DNA from: Branchiostoma floridae
Taxonomy: Eukaryota > Chordata > Leptocardii > Amphioxiformes > Branchiostomatidae
Length of the DNA: 64,000 bases
Assembly: GCF_000003815.2 (NCBI RefSeq)
Contig: NC_049982.1
Span: 5,955,216-6,019,215, forward strand
Direction: 5' to 3'
Below, one piece after another: positions 13,195 through 26,200 of the stretch. Below the pieces are notes generated by a model. It ran no database searches and had not been told where the DNA came from. It was given only the letters and a program-made list of their open reading frames with translations. Position numbers and translations under genes: made by a program. Position 1 is the first letter of the stretch. Every line of letters starts with the position of its first letter.

Positions 13195-13400
13195 TCTTCT
13201 GGGGGTCAGAGCTTCCAGATCTGCCTTGCGCAAGGTTTGGGCAGGAGGGGACAGACAAGAGGGTGTTTCATGGTCTGCTTCTGCCTGAAGTCACACAGCA
13301 GTCTGTACATCTTGGTTGAGACCCATGAGGGACTTGCATCCACCTTTGCCCGTTCTGAGGCGGTTGAGACATAACCAGGTTCAGACCATGCCTCCCCCGT
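13195..13400 (-). pseudogene. LINE fragment (RNase H-type C-terminal region)
   Basis: Reverse translation gives NRLRTGKGGCKSLMG and then CDFRQKQTMKHPLVCPL, with stops between and around them. NRLRTG, then C-x-C or similar, then QTM-H-x-x-x-C-P is the usual order at the C-terminus of LINEs that carry an RNase H region. It is a broken fragment with no flanking ORF. Confidence 0.6.
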
Positions 13401-13513
13401 TCCTAGAGGCTGATCGATCGCGCATCCAGCAAGTTACATCCAGCAACATTTCCACTGGTCAGGGAGGGGAGGGGACCCAATGATTAGCGCCTAGCTGGCA
13501 GTGGGAGGCTGTG

Positions 13514-13700
13514 TAAGGCTCAGGTCACATTTCCGTACAGGGACCCGGTCGGACAGCTATCGGGAGCGAACTTGAAGATTGACAAAAATTACGTCAAAAT
13601 ACACAAAATGTTAAAATAACTTTAAGATTCATTGGCATATGATCTATGTATATTTCTAGCTATACATTTTAATTTTTCGTTTCAATCCGAAACTACAAAA
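13514..13700. mobile_element. GGGCCCGGCCGG-family foldback element, diverged copy
   Basis: The left end TAAGGCTCAGGTCACATTTC and the inner TTAATTTTTCGTTTC block match the family described at 32.5-34.1 kb. The right arm is eroded. Confidence 0.6.
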
Positions 13701-14561
13701 TTACAACCCGTATGTCCATAACTTTTGACGATGTCCTGTTCATAGATTTAACAATGCATTCAAATGACTTCTTCTTTCTGCAATTATGATTATAATGATC
13801 GGTCTATACGTCCCTGTACATGTATGTATCAATAGAAAATATACTGTATACACAATCATATTCTTTTGCCATATTTACAACATCTCTGTGCACTGAGGAT
13901 ATGCATGATGGTCGTATAATGATCCATGGTAGAAAATGCATTGATGCTGAAAATGTTCACTTTTAATACTCAATATACAACGTCTGATGAAACTCCACCG
14001 AGCGATCGAACATGCATCGGCACGAGCTTATATGCAAGTCTCCTTGATATTCCTAGAGGAACTCTCAAGATACCTGTGGAGCTAAATACGCGAGGCATGT
14101 AACTACACGTGACAGACGAAGGAGCGCATTCAACTTGCCTACTGAGGCCTAAGCAAAATGCGCATCTCCTTTTTGCACGTTGTATAAGCTATAGCGGCGA
14201 CATTGATGTATTGTATTGAGACATCCTGGCGACAAAGTGGGCTCAGCAAGTGACATAAGACACTCGGCATCCATGCACATGTAACGTCAATTAGGGATGA
14301 TACACCAGAGTGCAGAGAATGCATGCGAATGATATCCGCATGTGATGCATAGCTTTCTGGCTATAGCTGACTATGGTGGAACTACAAATGGATGCAGGCT
14401 CCTCGCAGGCTATAATCATCTAAGTGCCAGGATACTAAAATGGCAACATTTCAGTGCAGATGGTTGATTTAAAATGGATCTTAATTCAACGTTCGGAGAA
14501 CAGAAAGAGACAGACAGACAGAGAATGGCGTGTTCATGTCACCCATGTTGCTCTTTCTTGG

Positions 14562-14776
14562 TTAGGCCTACGTCAGATTTGTAAACCGGGGTCCGACAGG
14601 GCATCTTTCGGGAACAAAAATATAATAAAAGACACTAAACTACACAAGACGTAAAGAGAATAGCTGTGAGCTTTAGTATACGTTTAATTTTACGTATACA
14701 TTTCTATTTTTCGTTTCCAATTAACAGCCAGCTGCAGGCCGGGCCCCGATTTGGAAATATGACGTTAGCCTTACAA
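14562..14776. mobile_element. GGGCCCGGCCGG-family foldback element, full-length copy
   Basis: The left end is TAGGCCTACGTCAGATTTGT, followed by AAACCGGGGTCCG. The right end, reverse-complemented, is TAAGGCTAACGTCATATTTC, followed by CAAATCGGGGCCCGG. The arms are imperfect inverted repeats flanking an AT-rich core. Confidence 0.7.
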
Positions 14777-17231
14777 GTGGCAACAGATAAGATAGGAAGC
14801 ACCAGAAGGTCGGGCGAGTACACCCATATCTCTCCGGGAAGTTGATATTCCCACATTACATGGTATTACCCTGATCAGCATTTAAGGAGACTGTAAACCC
14901 TCCATGTGCAGGGTTAGAGGCTCCCTGTGCAACCGTGCACGTAACTTTATGTGATTACATCGGTCCCAGCGAACCAGACTGTCTCCCAGCACAATAGCGA
15001 TCAGCGAGGCAAATCTCCGATTTGAAAGTTGTTATTGCCGTTTGATCCCCAAGATATCTTCATATATGATTTCCACTGGGGTTCTCATGTACATGTAAAC
15101 ACGGTCCGCCTTCTACACGTGAGGATGGCACACGTGGATGAACACACATGCACATGTTATACTTAATATGTAGATGTTCGAACGTTAACCTTAAGTGATT
15201 GTCTTTGTAGTCTCGACCTTCCCTAGTGGTACCTAGTTGTCGTAGACCAGACTTTAGAGAAGTTTAAAAACATGGACATGTAGTTTATGGCTCTGTTAGT
15301 CTTGAGTTTCATAAAGCTGTGGACCAGGTATGGGTTTATTGTAACGTTATAGTTACTTTGCTCTTGCAATACAATACTATTTTTTTGATTTACTTGAAAT
15401 TCACCACAAAACAGGGTTCATGGAGCTACTGAGTATATGTTTTGGGTTACAATACTGAATACTGAAGACAGATTCCCATGTACCCTTGTCTTGAAAAGTT
15501 TTTAATCGTACCCCACGAGGAAGCAATTCCGCGGAATTGTTCCATAAAGATGTAGTTCTAGGAAAGAAGCTGTCAGAGAGGAACAGCGTGAAAATTTGCA
15601 GACTAATGAACACACCAGGTGACATTGCAGGTAGATAAGTAATTTGACGTGCTGACTACAGGGGCAATCTTGGAGATACATAAACTTGGTGGTCATTTCC
15701 CCTCGCCATCTATATTAATTCAAGGGCTTTTTGTTAATGTGTGTCTTGTGGCATTCTGAGGATGTGTCCAAACATGATGATGATGATCTATATTCATAAC
15801 ATGATATTCCTGTAGGTCAACTATATGAACTTACCCACCCTTTTTAAAGTATCTTACATTTACCGACAGAGCAGGATGATTGAGAAGCGAATTGATTATT
15901 TTTGAAGGCAAAGTACCAGGAAATGTCGGCACACTTGATCATGCGGACCACCTGGGGCATGTCTGCCGTATGCTGTTTGTATATATAGACAACCAACTTT
16001 TTTTTCCGCCGCCATGGATGGCGAGGAGATGATAGAAGAATAGAATTTCGGAATGTTTCATTTCTTCCTTTAAACGGTCGAGGAGACTATCTTTGAAAGT
16101 GTTAACGTCTTGATGTCACTTAGACGTTACGTAAACATTTGGTCCTAAAAGAGGGACACAGGAATTAACGCCAGCCAGATACGTACTTAATTTGCAATTC
16201 TTTAAGATTTTCATTTTTACGTCGTCACTTTTAAAGCGGTGGAAAAATCTATGTTGTGTTCGAAAATGCTCGTCTTGATTTCACTTGGACGTTACGTTAA
16301 CTTCAAAAGTTCCTGCTAAGATATTCTACAAAAAGAGGGAAATAAGAGTTAACTTTGTTCAAAGCGCCACTGGCAGTTAGTTCATTTGCCTGGTATGTTT
16401 ATGCAATAGAAACAAAGCACATGTAACGTTACACGTGCAAACGCATCTTTACCGGCACGAGCTGGCTGCATGCCGCCTCCGCCCACCCGTTATTATCATC
16501 AGGCTGTGGAGTGTGCGAGCTGCACCGTGCTGTGCACCTCATCAGTATGCCTCAGTCTTGGTCGGGTTCCCACCAGACCAGGCATGTGATGTCGTAATCG
16601 CCCGGGGCTATCTATGTAAGCGCATCAATCTAAGCTTCTTCACTCGCACGTGTACCTCCAACGTGTCTTTCGGCTTAGTTTTCCCGTCGGTTGCTTATTC
16701 GCCAGGCCACCCAGTTACACACTCCACATCGGTGACGTACGTCGTACAGCCGCTGTCTTCTCCAGAACATAAGAGCTTCGTGGGTGACGTCGCTGTGGCA
16801 AGGAACTTTGAAAGTGATTTTTGTGCTTATAGGAAAAGGTAGGTGTCGATTTTCCGTCTTGTCAGTTTTCTTTTCATACGTTCACCCCGCATCGCTGAAG
16901 TTCTTTAACGACTTGCGCCAAGTTTGCACGTTTAGAGTATACATGAATCATGAACATGTGAATGGTAAGTGATGAACTTGGAGATGAGAACTGCAACTTG
17001 ACACAGATCCGGGATTTATCTTTGAGGATGAAAAATGACTTGCTTTACATTTTTTTGCATATCTCTGATAGAGCGAAGACGTTAAATGCTTCGCACAGGC
17101 GAAGGTATTCTTGTTCTCTGTGGACTTGCTGTAGGAGGAACATCGACAGAACTGACTTTTTTCTTGGACTCGGATCTTATGTGGTGATCATTGTTAGATA
17201 ACCGTCGGAGTTTGTCTATTTTCCGATAACG
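14777..17231. other. Gene-free stretch upstream of the 308-aa gene
   Basis: I see no coding exon with family similarity between 14777 and 17231. It should contain the promoter and any 5' untranslated exon of the gene starting at 17232, but no core promoter is convincing. A 135-codon open frame at 16435-16842 has no recognisable domain and no supporting splice context. Confidence 0.45.
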
Positions 17232-20200
17232 ATGGCCAACAATATTTCTGCACATCATCTTCTAGTTCACATCATGGACCAGCTCCGTGCACGAAGGGGC
17301 CACCTGTTCCGCAAGCATCACAGCGCGGACAGCGCCGAGCAGCTCAAGATCCCCCGCCACGATAAGCACCGAAAGGCCGGGGACGAAAGCCCGGAGGAGT
17401 ACGATCGTGAGGCTGACCGCCACGCTGAAACAGGGGAGCGGAGGAGGAGGAACGTGTTCCGCCTGGGGAGCGGGTCGGGCCGCAGCACACCCAACCACAG
17501 CCCGGGTCCGCTCAACAGGAAACAGGCTCATGGACATCATCAGCAAGGCGAGGCGGAGGAGCACAGGCGGCCCTTCATCAGTATAGCGGGCAAAATCAGC
17601 AAACTTCCTCTGGCGCTTCAGGTAAGGCTTGGCGTTTATTATCAACTGACTATTGCTAAACCCACGAATACAGTCCTAACTACATCTTTACTATTATCAA
17701 GAAGTGAGAATAAGCCGAACTTCTGCGTAAGACTTAAGATGTGTGATGCCTACATATGGATTATTTGTTTTTGTTGTGATCTGTACATAGCTCAGTTGGG
17801 CAAAAATTTACACTAAAGGTCTTCATTCAGATTCCTTGCTTGTAGACCTACTATTTCATATGTTATCATAGGTATGAATAACAAATAAAATCCAACTAGT
17901 AATAATTTGACAGCGGAATTTTTCTCCATTGCATTTACTTATGTTTGATTTTTGTAGTTTCCTTATTTCTTGGAATTCAGTAATGACCACGGAACGTGCC
18001 CAATGATGCTAAAAAGAGATGATCCGATTAACACAAAACAAAATCTCCAACACAGTGTCATTAATTATTGCGGGGTGTGTCTGAATCTTTCATGAAAGAT
18101 TCTATCTATACAAGTCGCAAGGCGCCAGGCAGGCGTGTCATCTGGACAAAAAGAAAAGAGAATAATGTGGCCAAATAGGGACAAAAATAGTTACTATGGG
18201 TTTTCAGTCGGCCTTTTGCAGTCTATACAGCACCCAGGCGGTCAGTTCACTCCTAGGCCAATTAACTCCTACTAGACTTTTATTCCAACTTGGCCAAAGT
18301 CACCTATTACTATTTGGCCAGGCGGGGTCTGGTAGATACTTTATCTATACGTTCACTATGTAAACGAGAGGTGTAAGTTGCATATATCATGTTGATACGG
18401 AAAACTATTCATAGACCTGATCAAAGAGAGATAAATCCAAAAATCATCTGCCATGTCATTTGCACACACAGCATCAGCTGCCTATTTGTCTCTTAACGTG
18501 TAATAAGCCGCTAATATTCGGGTAGCCTCTTTTTAACATTAATGATAATATTAATGTACCGTTCAGTTCTTTTGAAACTAACACACGTCCAAACTGCAAA
18601 CTACATGTATACTTATAGGCCTATTTCTAAGGAGCTTATCAGTACGAAAGAAGGAAAAAAACATGCGAAAAACACCTGCTATAACTTCCATAGAAAAGTT
18701 ATGATCAAGAGGTGCTTTCCAAGAATTCTACACTGACAGAGGATAGACTGAAATCCGTGGTTACAAATGGCCTGTTGTTGGTCGGGTTGGATTAAATCGC
18801 GAACGGAATCCGTTTAACGTCCGGCATTTCGCCCCGATTGGTGTGCGGCAGGGATCAAGGTCAATAACCTTGTGATAACAGTATAAACACTCTCTGATAA
18901 ATCACGTAAAGCCAATGATACCCTTTGGTGTGCCCAAACACCAACTTTGATCGTCTCTGTATAATGAATTATTCACCAATTCTACCGTGACAGTGTTTTT
19001 TTACAACAACGGTTAATTGCAGACAGATGTATGTACAAGTCTACATGCTAATATAATGGCCTTTATTTATGTTCAACAAAATACATCAATGAATAAGAAA
19101 CTTAAGGAAATTACGTTTTAATGCATGATTTTCAGCTACAACGAAGAATAGAAAAAGATATTCTTATGATTACCATTTTATCTTCAATTTGTAGCAATAC
19201 ATATCACATACTTGTTAACGAAAAAAAAATGATATCAGACTGCACTTAAACAATTATTCGCCGATCATATAACACTGTGGCGAGCAGAAACTAAAACAAC
19301 TCAGCCTCCTGCCGAGAAAGTAAATTGTAGTCTTGGAACGCTCTGCGGCTCAGCACGTTGCGGCACACGGGATGGTAATCCGTCCCAACGCACGTCTATA
19401 ATTGAAGCAAAAGCCTCCCTCGTTTCTTTCGTTCGTTTGTCATTATAGATTTTTGTCTCTGGGAAATGGGAGACAAGTGACAGTGGTAGGAAGACAGCAA
19501 CTTGCATAGATAACGTTCAAGTTCTATGCATCACCCCGAGTGGCCTGTATATATAGCATGCGTTCTGCCTATTAGTAAATGCATTTAAGTTTGCGGAGAT
19601 TTAATTTCGCGGTAGCGGGAAAATGGACTTCGCGGTGGTTTTAATTTCGTGGTAGTACCATGCATTGTAGTCTCTTACTGCCATGGAATAATGTTCTCGG
19701 TGGTTTTAAATTCGCGGTGAGGTGACCGCCGCGAAAACCGCGAACATTAAATTTTAAACCACCGCGAAAGTTTCTGTATTTACAGTACATGCAACAATGA
19801 AAGACCACTAGAGGAGAGAATAGATATTTTAATCCAGCAACAAACAAATTATCGTCTGAAATACTTTGTTCTGTCATATTTGATGAATGTAAAGAAATTT
19901 GTGATCGACGTAACTATACCCTCTCTTGGGCCCAATTATCTTAGCTTCTTTCACGCTAAGGAACGAGGCCATTTTAACGTACTCCTTTTAATGGGTCTAT
20001 CCATCAGCCTTAGGGCTCCGCACATGTTTATACATGTAGGTACATTCGTTCTGTGGATAACATGAACAATAGTGGGCTACTGAGTCGGATAATATGCTTT
20101 TAAATCGATGTCTACTCGATGTTAACGAATAACGAATGAAAGAAAGCCGGTCCTCGGAGCATGTTGGCTAAAGGGAACTCAATGGGCATTCAACGTTGCC

Positions 20201-23200
20201 AAAAAGACGAACACTATTCAGGTTCGTTGTACCGGCGACATTCATTTATCTATTTATTTTCTGTCATTATTTTCTGACAATCACCTAGCTCTTGTCCACA
20301 AGTACAAGAAACAGTGGACCACGGTTTAACGTCTCATCCTAATACCCCCATCACATGTAGCGAAAATCGATCGGACGACGATTCTGCGAGCTCTAAATTA
20401 CGAGGATGCCGACGAAGAAATGGCAGAGTTCCCCCCTTCCCGTCAGGGTCATGCCTCCTCGTAATTTAGAGCTCGCAGAATCGTCGTCCGATCGATTTTC
20501 GCTACACGTGACGGGGATATAATTAGGACTACAACCCTTCCCAGTAGTTTAAGTATGTCGGGTGACCGCCCTAATGAATCTTAACAGACACTCAGCCATA
20601 GCACAAGAACAGACCGATTCCTGGAAATATGCGTAACGGCGTTCTCCCGTTTCCATTGTTTAGGTGAGCCTAGACACAACAGACTCCAACTCGCTGGAGG
20701 AGGGCGGGAACCTGATGCTGGAAACAGCCGACCGGTTGAACATGCTACTCGGGGACGTGGAGAAGGGCGCAGAACACCTGACTGACGTCATCGATCGTGT
20801 GGGCAACAGCATGGATCACGACATGCACAATGTTTTTACCAGGTGGGTCATTAGCATATGCGCATGGAATTTCAGGTGTGCAAAAAGTGATCTCCATGTG
20901 TTTCTTTTTTAATTACCTTGTTTTTAAGTTACACAAACGTCATCTACAGCGGTGTTCCTAGGTCCAGGAAACTTGATCACGACATCTACAATGTGCTCTC
21001 CCGGTGCGTTCATTATCGTATGTGTATGACTATGAGTCTTCAGGTTAGCCTCCATAGCAGGCTCTCTTCAGGTATGCGAACGTGTTCTCTATGTGTGTTC
21101 TAATTAGCGTAGTTTGAAGATGTAGAAACGGCATCTTCGGGTGTGTTCCGAGGCCTAGGAAACTTGCTCATGATATTCACAGCGTGTTCCCCAGGTGGGT
21201 TCATTAGCATATGCACAAGGAGCTTTAGGTGTGCGAAAGTATTCTCCAAGTGTGTTCTAGTAATGTTTAGAATAGTCATCTCCAGGTCTGGGAAACTTCA
21301 TCACGACATCCACAGCGTATTCTTCGTATATCACGTGTTCTCATTATCATATGCACATGGGGTCCTAAAGTGTACGGTCAATAAAACACGTAAGCATTGG
21401 TGGGATTTTTTGCTATTCGGATAATCCTAAGGAAGTTGATTGATAGTTTGGTATCATTAAGTACGGTTTTGTGCAATCTTTAATCAGATTATGCCCTGCC
21501 AGTGGAAACAGGTAGCGTTTTTTCTATTTGAGACACATATATGATAGCCAACCATACTTTTACTCAGTCGGCAGTTTGTGCTTGCCTAAGCCAGTTGTGA
21601 ATTCGACGGCAGCACATGTCAAGCAAACAAACTTTACGTTACTTTAAGCGATGTCATGCCGTATAATTGTTTTGGCTTTGCGTTGTGAGGTGCGTTATCT
21701 TATTATACATCGCCGGCCAAATTCTTAAATTCGTTTTTTCGTCCAGCTAAATTGAATCTTCAATCTACAATAACAGCATCGACGTCTTCAGCGTGAGCAA
21801 TATTTGGAGCTAGTATTGGGCTGAAGAACACACGTTTCACGTTGGCGCCTGTTAGACCCTTGCCGACCTAATTAGCCGGTAACTCTCTTCACAATTAGAC
21901 AGGAGATTGGAGACCTTAAGACAGCGTTGACCTAATTTCAAGTCAATCTCAGTGAAGTTAACGTGATTTCGTGGAGCATCGCTTTCTGCTTTGTTATGGA
22001 AAATTGGAGATGTTTCTGTGGCTATCCTTTCATCGCTAGTGATTTCATTTATCTGCTTTGGACTAAATTCTACTTTGTTATCGAAAAAAAAAGATAATCA
22101 GGGGTGTTTTTCATCGGCTATTCTTTCATCGCTAGTGATTTCTTTTATCTTCTTTACACTTAAGTCTTTTGATGGATAATTGAATAATTGAATAATTGTC
22201 CGTACATTGCATACAGAGCAGCACCTCTATAGTACATGTGCACAATGATTTCTCAAAGCTCTATCTGGCTTTTATATTCTGCGTAGACATTAATATTGCG
22301 ACACTCTTCAGACGTCTGACAACAGTTAACAAAGAACCTCCAGGGTTTAAATTGAAAATATCGAGAGGGGGAATTATATCCTCGATCGACCAGACTAATA
22401 CTTTGAAAAATGATTTGAGAAGGTCATTGAACTAATACTATAACGTACAACCTATCTCAGCCTGTTTATTTCACACCAGCAAAAGGTATTCAGAATCCAT
22501 GTTATAGATTAGTATCAGAAACCCTGTGAGTTATTGTTATTTATTGAAATACTGTATTGTATGCCTGTACTAAGGCCGATAGGAAAGTAGTGTAGTTTGA
22601 CTTTGAGGATTATCTTTATTATCTGTATTCCGTAGCAGTTCTTATTAGAATAGTCATGTGCTTCACTTATTCATGTTGCTATAAGTCCTCGGGCAAGAGT
22701 TTGTAAATCTCCCCAACATCACCATTCCAGTGATACTAGCAGCTAGATATACCTTTGACACATGGTAATATGTTAATTAGAATGCTCTTTTGACTTAGTG
22801 TTTGGTACTACGTGTATCCTATTTATGTTTACCTTCACAGAAGGTACACATATTGTTTTTGCTCAGACGTTCTTTTTTTCCGCGCACCTCAAAAACATGA
22901 ATATCTCCGAAAGTAGAGCTTGGATTAACTTGAAAGCCAGAGTTATCTGGTAGGCCTGTACATAACGCACTGCACCGTGGTCATTCGGGCCCACATAGAC
23001 CCAAAATAATGATTTTATGGAGCAAAAAAGGGTGAAAAGAATAGCAATTTTAACACAAAATCGAACTTTAGAACACCTCTGGAATCTTGGAACGTTGTTC
23101 GAAACGAGGTCAACGATCGCCGCAGCTATCGAACAAGCCGCCGCGCCAGCAGGAGGAAATATAATACCCCAAAAGTATCGAAATGTGTGGAGAGGTAGGT

Positions 23201-26200
23201 CACTAATTGTATGAATATATATCAAGTCAAGATTAAGTGTCTGTTGGGCATATTATTTTTGATTTTGTTTAAGTTCAGTAACCTGAACGAGCCAGTTGTG
23301 CCTTATCTCTAAGCTATCCAAACATTGATATGATTCTATGTTGTATTCGATCGAGTTACGTCAAATCGACAACACACACGGCGTCATACATTGTATGCCA
23401 GCACTAGTCTTTTGATTCAACTGTTTTTACAAGGTTGCATGCTCACGCACTAATTTGTAAACAAACGTATACCGTCGACAGAGAGAATACGGAATGGTGT
23501 ATAGTTAACCAAATTTTGAGTAAACAAGAAAAATTGTGCACAAAAACATGCTCTACGTTACACGCAAGGTCACTGCGTATTGGCGGCTTTTACGCACGAA
23601 GATCGTCAACCAAACTGAAAGATTTACATTTGAGACATGTTAGGTATGCAAAACACAAACGAGGGATTTGAGGATTTTATTTCGCAAATAAACTGACCTG
23701 AACAAGCAAGATAAACCGCAACGTGGAACGCCCTCCATCCCCATCGTACGTCGTCATAATTTCCGTTCACCATGTTCATCATGCAGTAACGTTACCACAG
23801 CGCTGGGTTGATCCCGATTCACAAGACAGTGAAGCACGAAACGGAGTCACGGTTAAGTACATTTCACCTACATACAGCTTTATACGCGTCGGGAGAGTTT
23901 GTGGCCTTTCACAGCACAAGCACAAAATGGGACTGTTTACGCCACTTGTTGCATTCCAAGGTCGGTGAAGCCATGCCAACGTTCACGATCTGTTACTTCG
24001 TACTTCAATGACAGAAAAAAACTTCATTTCACGCCAAAGGCTCCGGAGTATGAACGCGCAAAATTCTACATCTTTGTCACAACAACGAACAAAATTCCCG
24101 CCCATGGCAACACCGGAAACTAAATATGATGACCTTTGCCGTCTGATCGGCACCGCATTTGATCTCAAAGTACGCGGCAAATGCCTTGTTATTCCAGTCA
24201 GTTCAGTGCAAAGTCATGATATACTTTGAACCACATTTGTTTTTTACTCCGCTTAAGTTGCTAGTGTTTTACCCGGTTTATTTTTGGACAGGCAAGGACA
24301 AATTACTTTCAATGATGTTCGTGTTATGATACAGCTGCCTGTCAATCAAGTTGCGAACGTCCTGGGAATCTAAGGTTTCATACAGACATGTTTGCTACAT
24401 CAATATCCGTCGCATGCCGGCTTGTGTATCGTTGGCCGGCCACCGGGGATTTTCCAAGCTCAAATTTATACGTCGTGCCTCAAACCAAAGGGGTTTTATG
24501 CCTCATCTGTAAAACAATTAAATTTGCATGGCGATTTTTTAGTAAGTTAAATGTAAGATGTGCCACAACGTAGCGACCATGCTTCGAACGTAACTTGCAA
24601 TTGGCTACTGTACACAATCCTATGAATCCCGCGATTCATTCAGACGACAGCTCTGTGCAGAAATTTATACTCAGTGATTTTTTTAACCTCCTTGCTCAGT
24701 CAAAATCTTACAAGCAGTTAGCAAAAAGATCAAGATCAAAAGCAAACTTATTTTTCACGGTTTATGTAAGGCCCCGCCTTTACATAAAATGCCGCATGAT
24801 TGCAAGCTGGTGAGGTCTGAGCCCTTGTCGTCAACTAAATTTATATTGAAAGTATCTTTGACATTTGAATTTACATATTTATCTTCTTTTTTAAATTTGA
24901 CTTCTGTACGTATGTGGTAGCAATAACTGACAGTTAATCGTGGGGGGCGGGGGGGGGGGATAATAACAAAAAAGTCAGCAATATGCGACTGACCATAGCA
25001 GTAGGGGAGGGGGATTTTCCTACATACATATGCTGGCGGGTTCGACCGGTCGCTTCACTCTAGCCGCCGGCAGGCGTTAGGAACTACATGTATCATCTAA
25101 ACCAGCACCGTCTGCAAACACCCGCTGAATTTTTGCAAAATAATTGTCTACATTTACGCACCCATATTGACGGCACCGACAATGACGGAAAGGACAAAAT
25201 CTAACTTATACATGTACATGTGTATTCAACTTCCACTGAACTTCGCCGCGCGCGCTCTGCACCAAATCGGAGCACGAGACTAAGGCCACACCAAGTACAT
25301 TTTATGGATGACATCATCGTGCGCATTAATTTTCGCCTGATTTAAGGAAAAAAAAAGAATTTTTTCCTTCTGCAGGGATGGTCAACATGACGATAAAATA
25401 CCAAGAAGAGCAACACCCGCTGAATTTTTGCAAAATAATTGTCTACATTTACGCACCCATATTGACGGCACCGACAATGACGGAAAGGACAAAATCTAAC
25501 TTATACATGTACATGTGTATTCAACTTCCACTGAACTTCGCCGCGCGCGCTCTGCACCAAATCGGAGCACGAGACTAAGGCCACACCAAGTACATTTTAT
25601 GGATGACATCATCGTGCGCATTAATTTTCGCCTGATTTAAGGAAAAACTTCCAAGGTACCCTAGACTGTAGTTGTAGAAATGAAACTTATTGGATAGTTG
25701 TAAAAGTGAAACCAATATGGAAGCTATGAGTGTGGCTACCAACTTTGTTGGTTGATGCCAGTCTACCACACTAGTGTCACTTTCACTTTTAGTGTCATCC
25801 ATAAAATTTACTTGCTGTGGCCTGATAGATTTCAAAGCTTTTTTTAAACATTTGATTACATATCGTTGAAGGAAACCAATTTTGTCCATGGCTCTCTCCC
25901 CAATTTCCAAGTAGAAATGTTAGGCTAGACCATGTGAAGGTAAACATTCTGTATTTGCTTGCAAATGTTACCTTTCTAGTTCCATTTGTATCTGCACCTA
26001 TCTGTGTAGACTATTTATGTTAGAATATTGATCTGTAGTTATGTGTAACGTTTTTGCAATAAAACATAATTCAGTTGAATATGCATTCTGTGGCTATCCT
26101 TCCATCGCTAGTGATTTCTTTTATCTCCTTTAGACTATTCTATTTTGTTATCGAAAAAACAAACGTTTAGGGATGTATCTGTGGCGATTCTTTTATATCG

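Noticed and set aside
16435-16842. Plus-strand 135-codon frame upstream of the 308-aa gene
   Set aside because: No domain, no flanking splice pattern and no similarity to anything recognised; probably chance.
17262-17645. Minus-strand 127-codon frame overlapping exon 1 of the 308-aa gene
   Set aside because: It is an antisense frame in GC-rich coding DNA; the plus frame has the better start, donor and downstream exons.
23017-23225. Overlapping short frames on both strands near 23.1 kb
   Set aside because: Neither has similarity or usable splice sites in phase with the surrounding gene.
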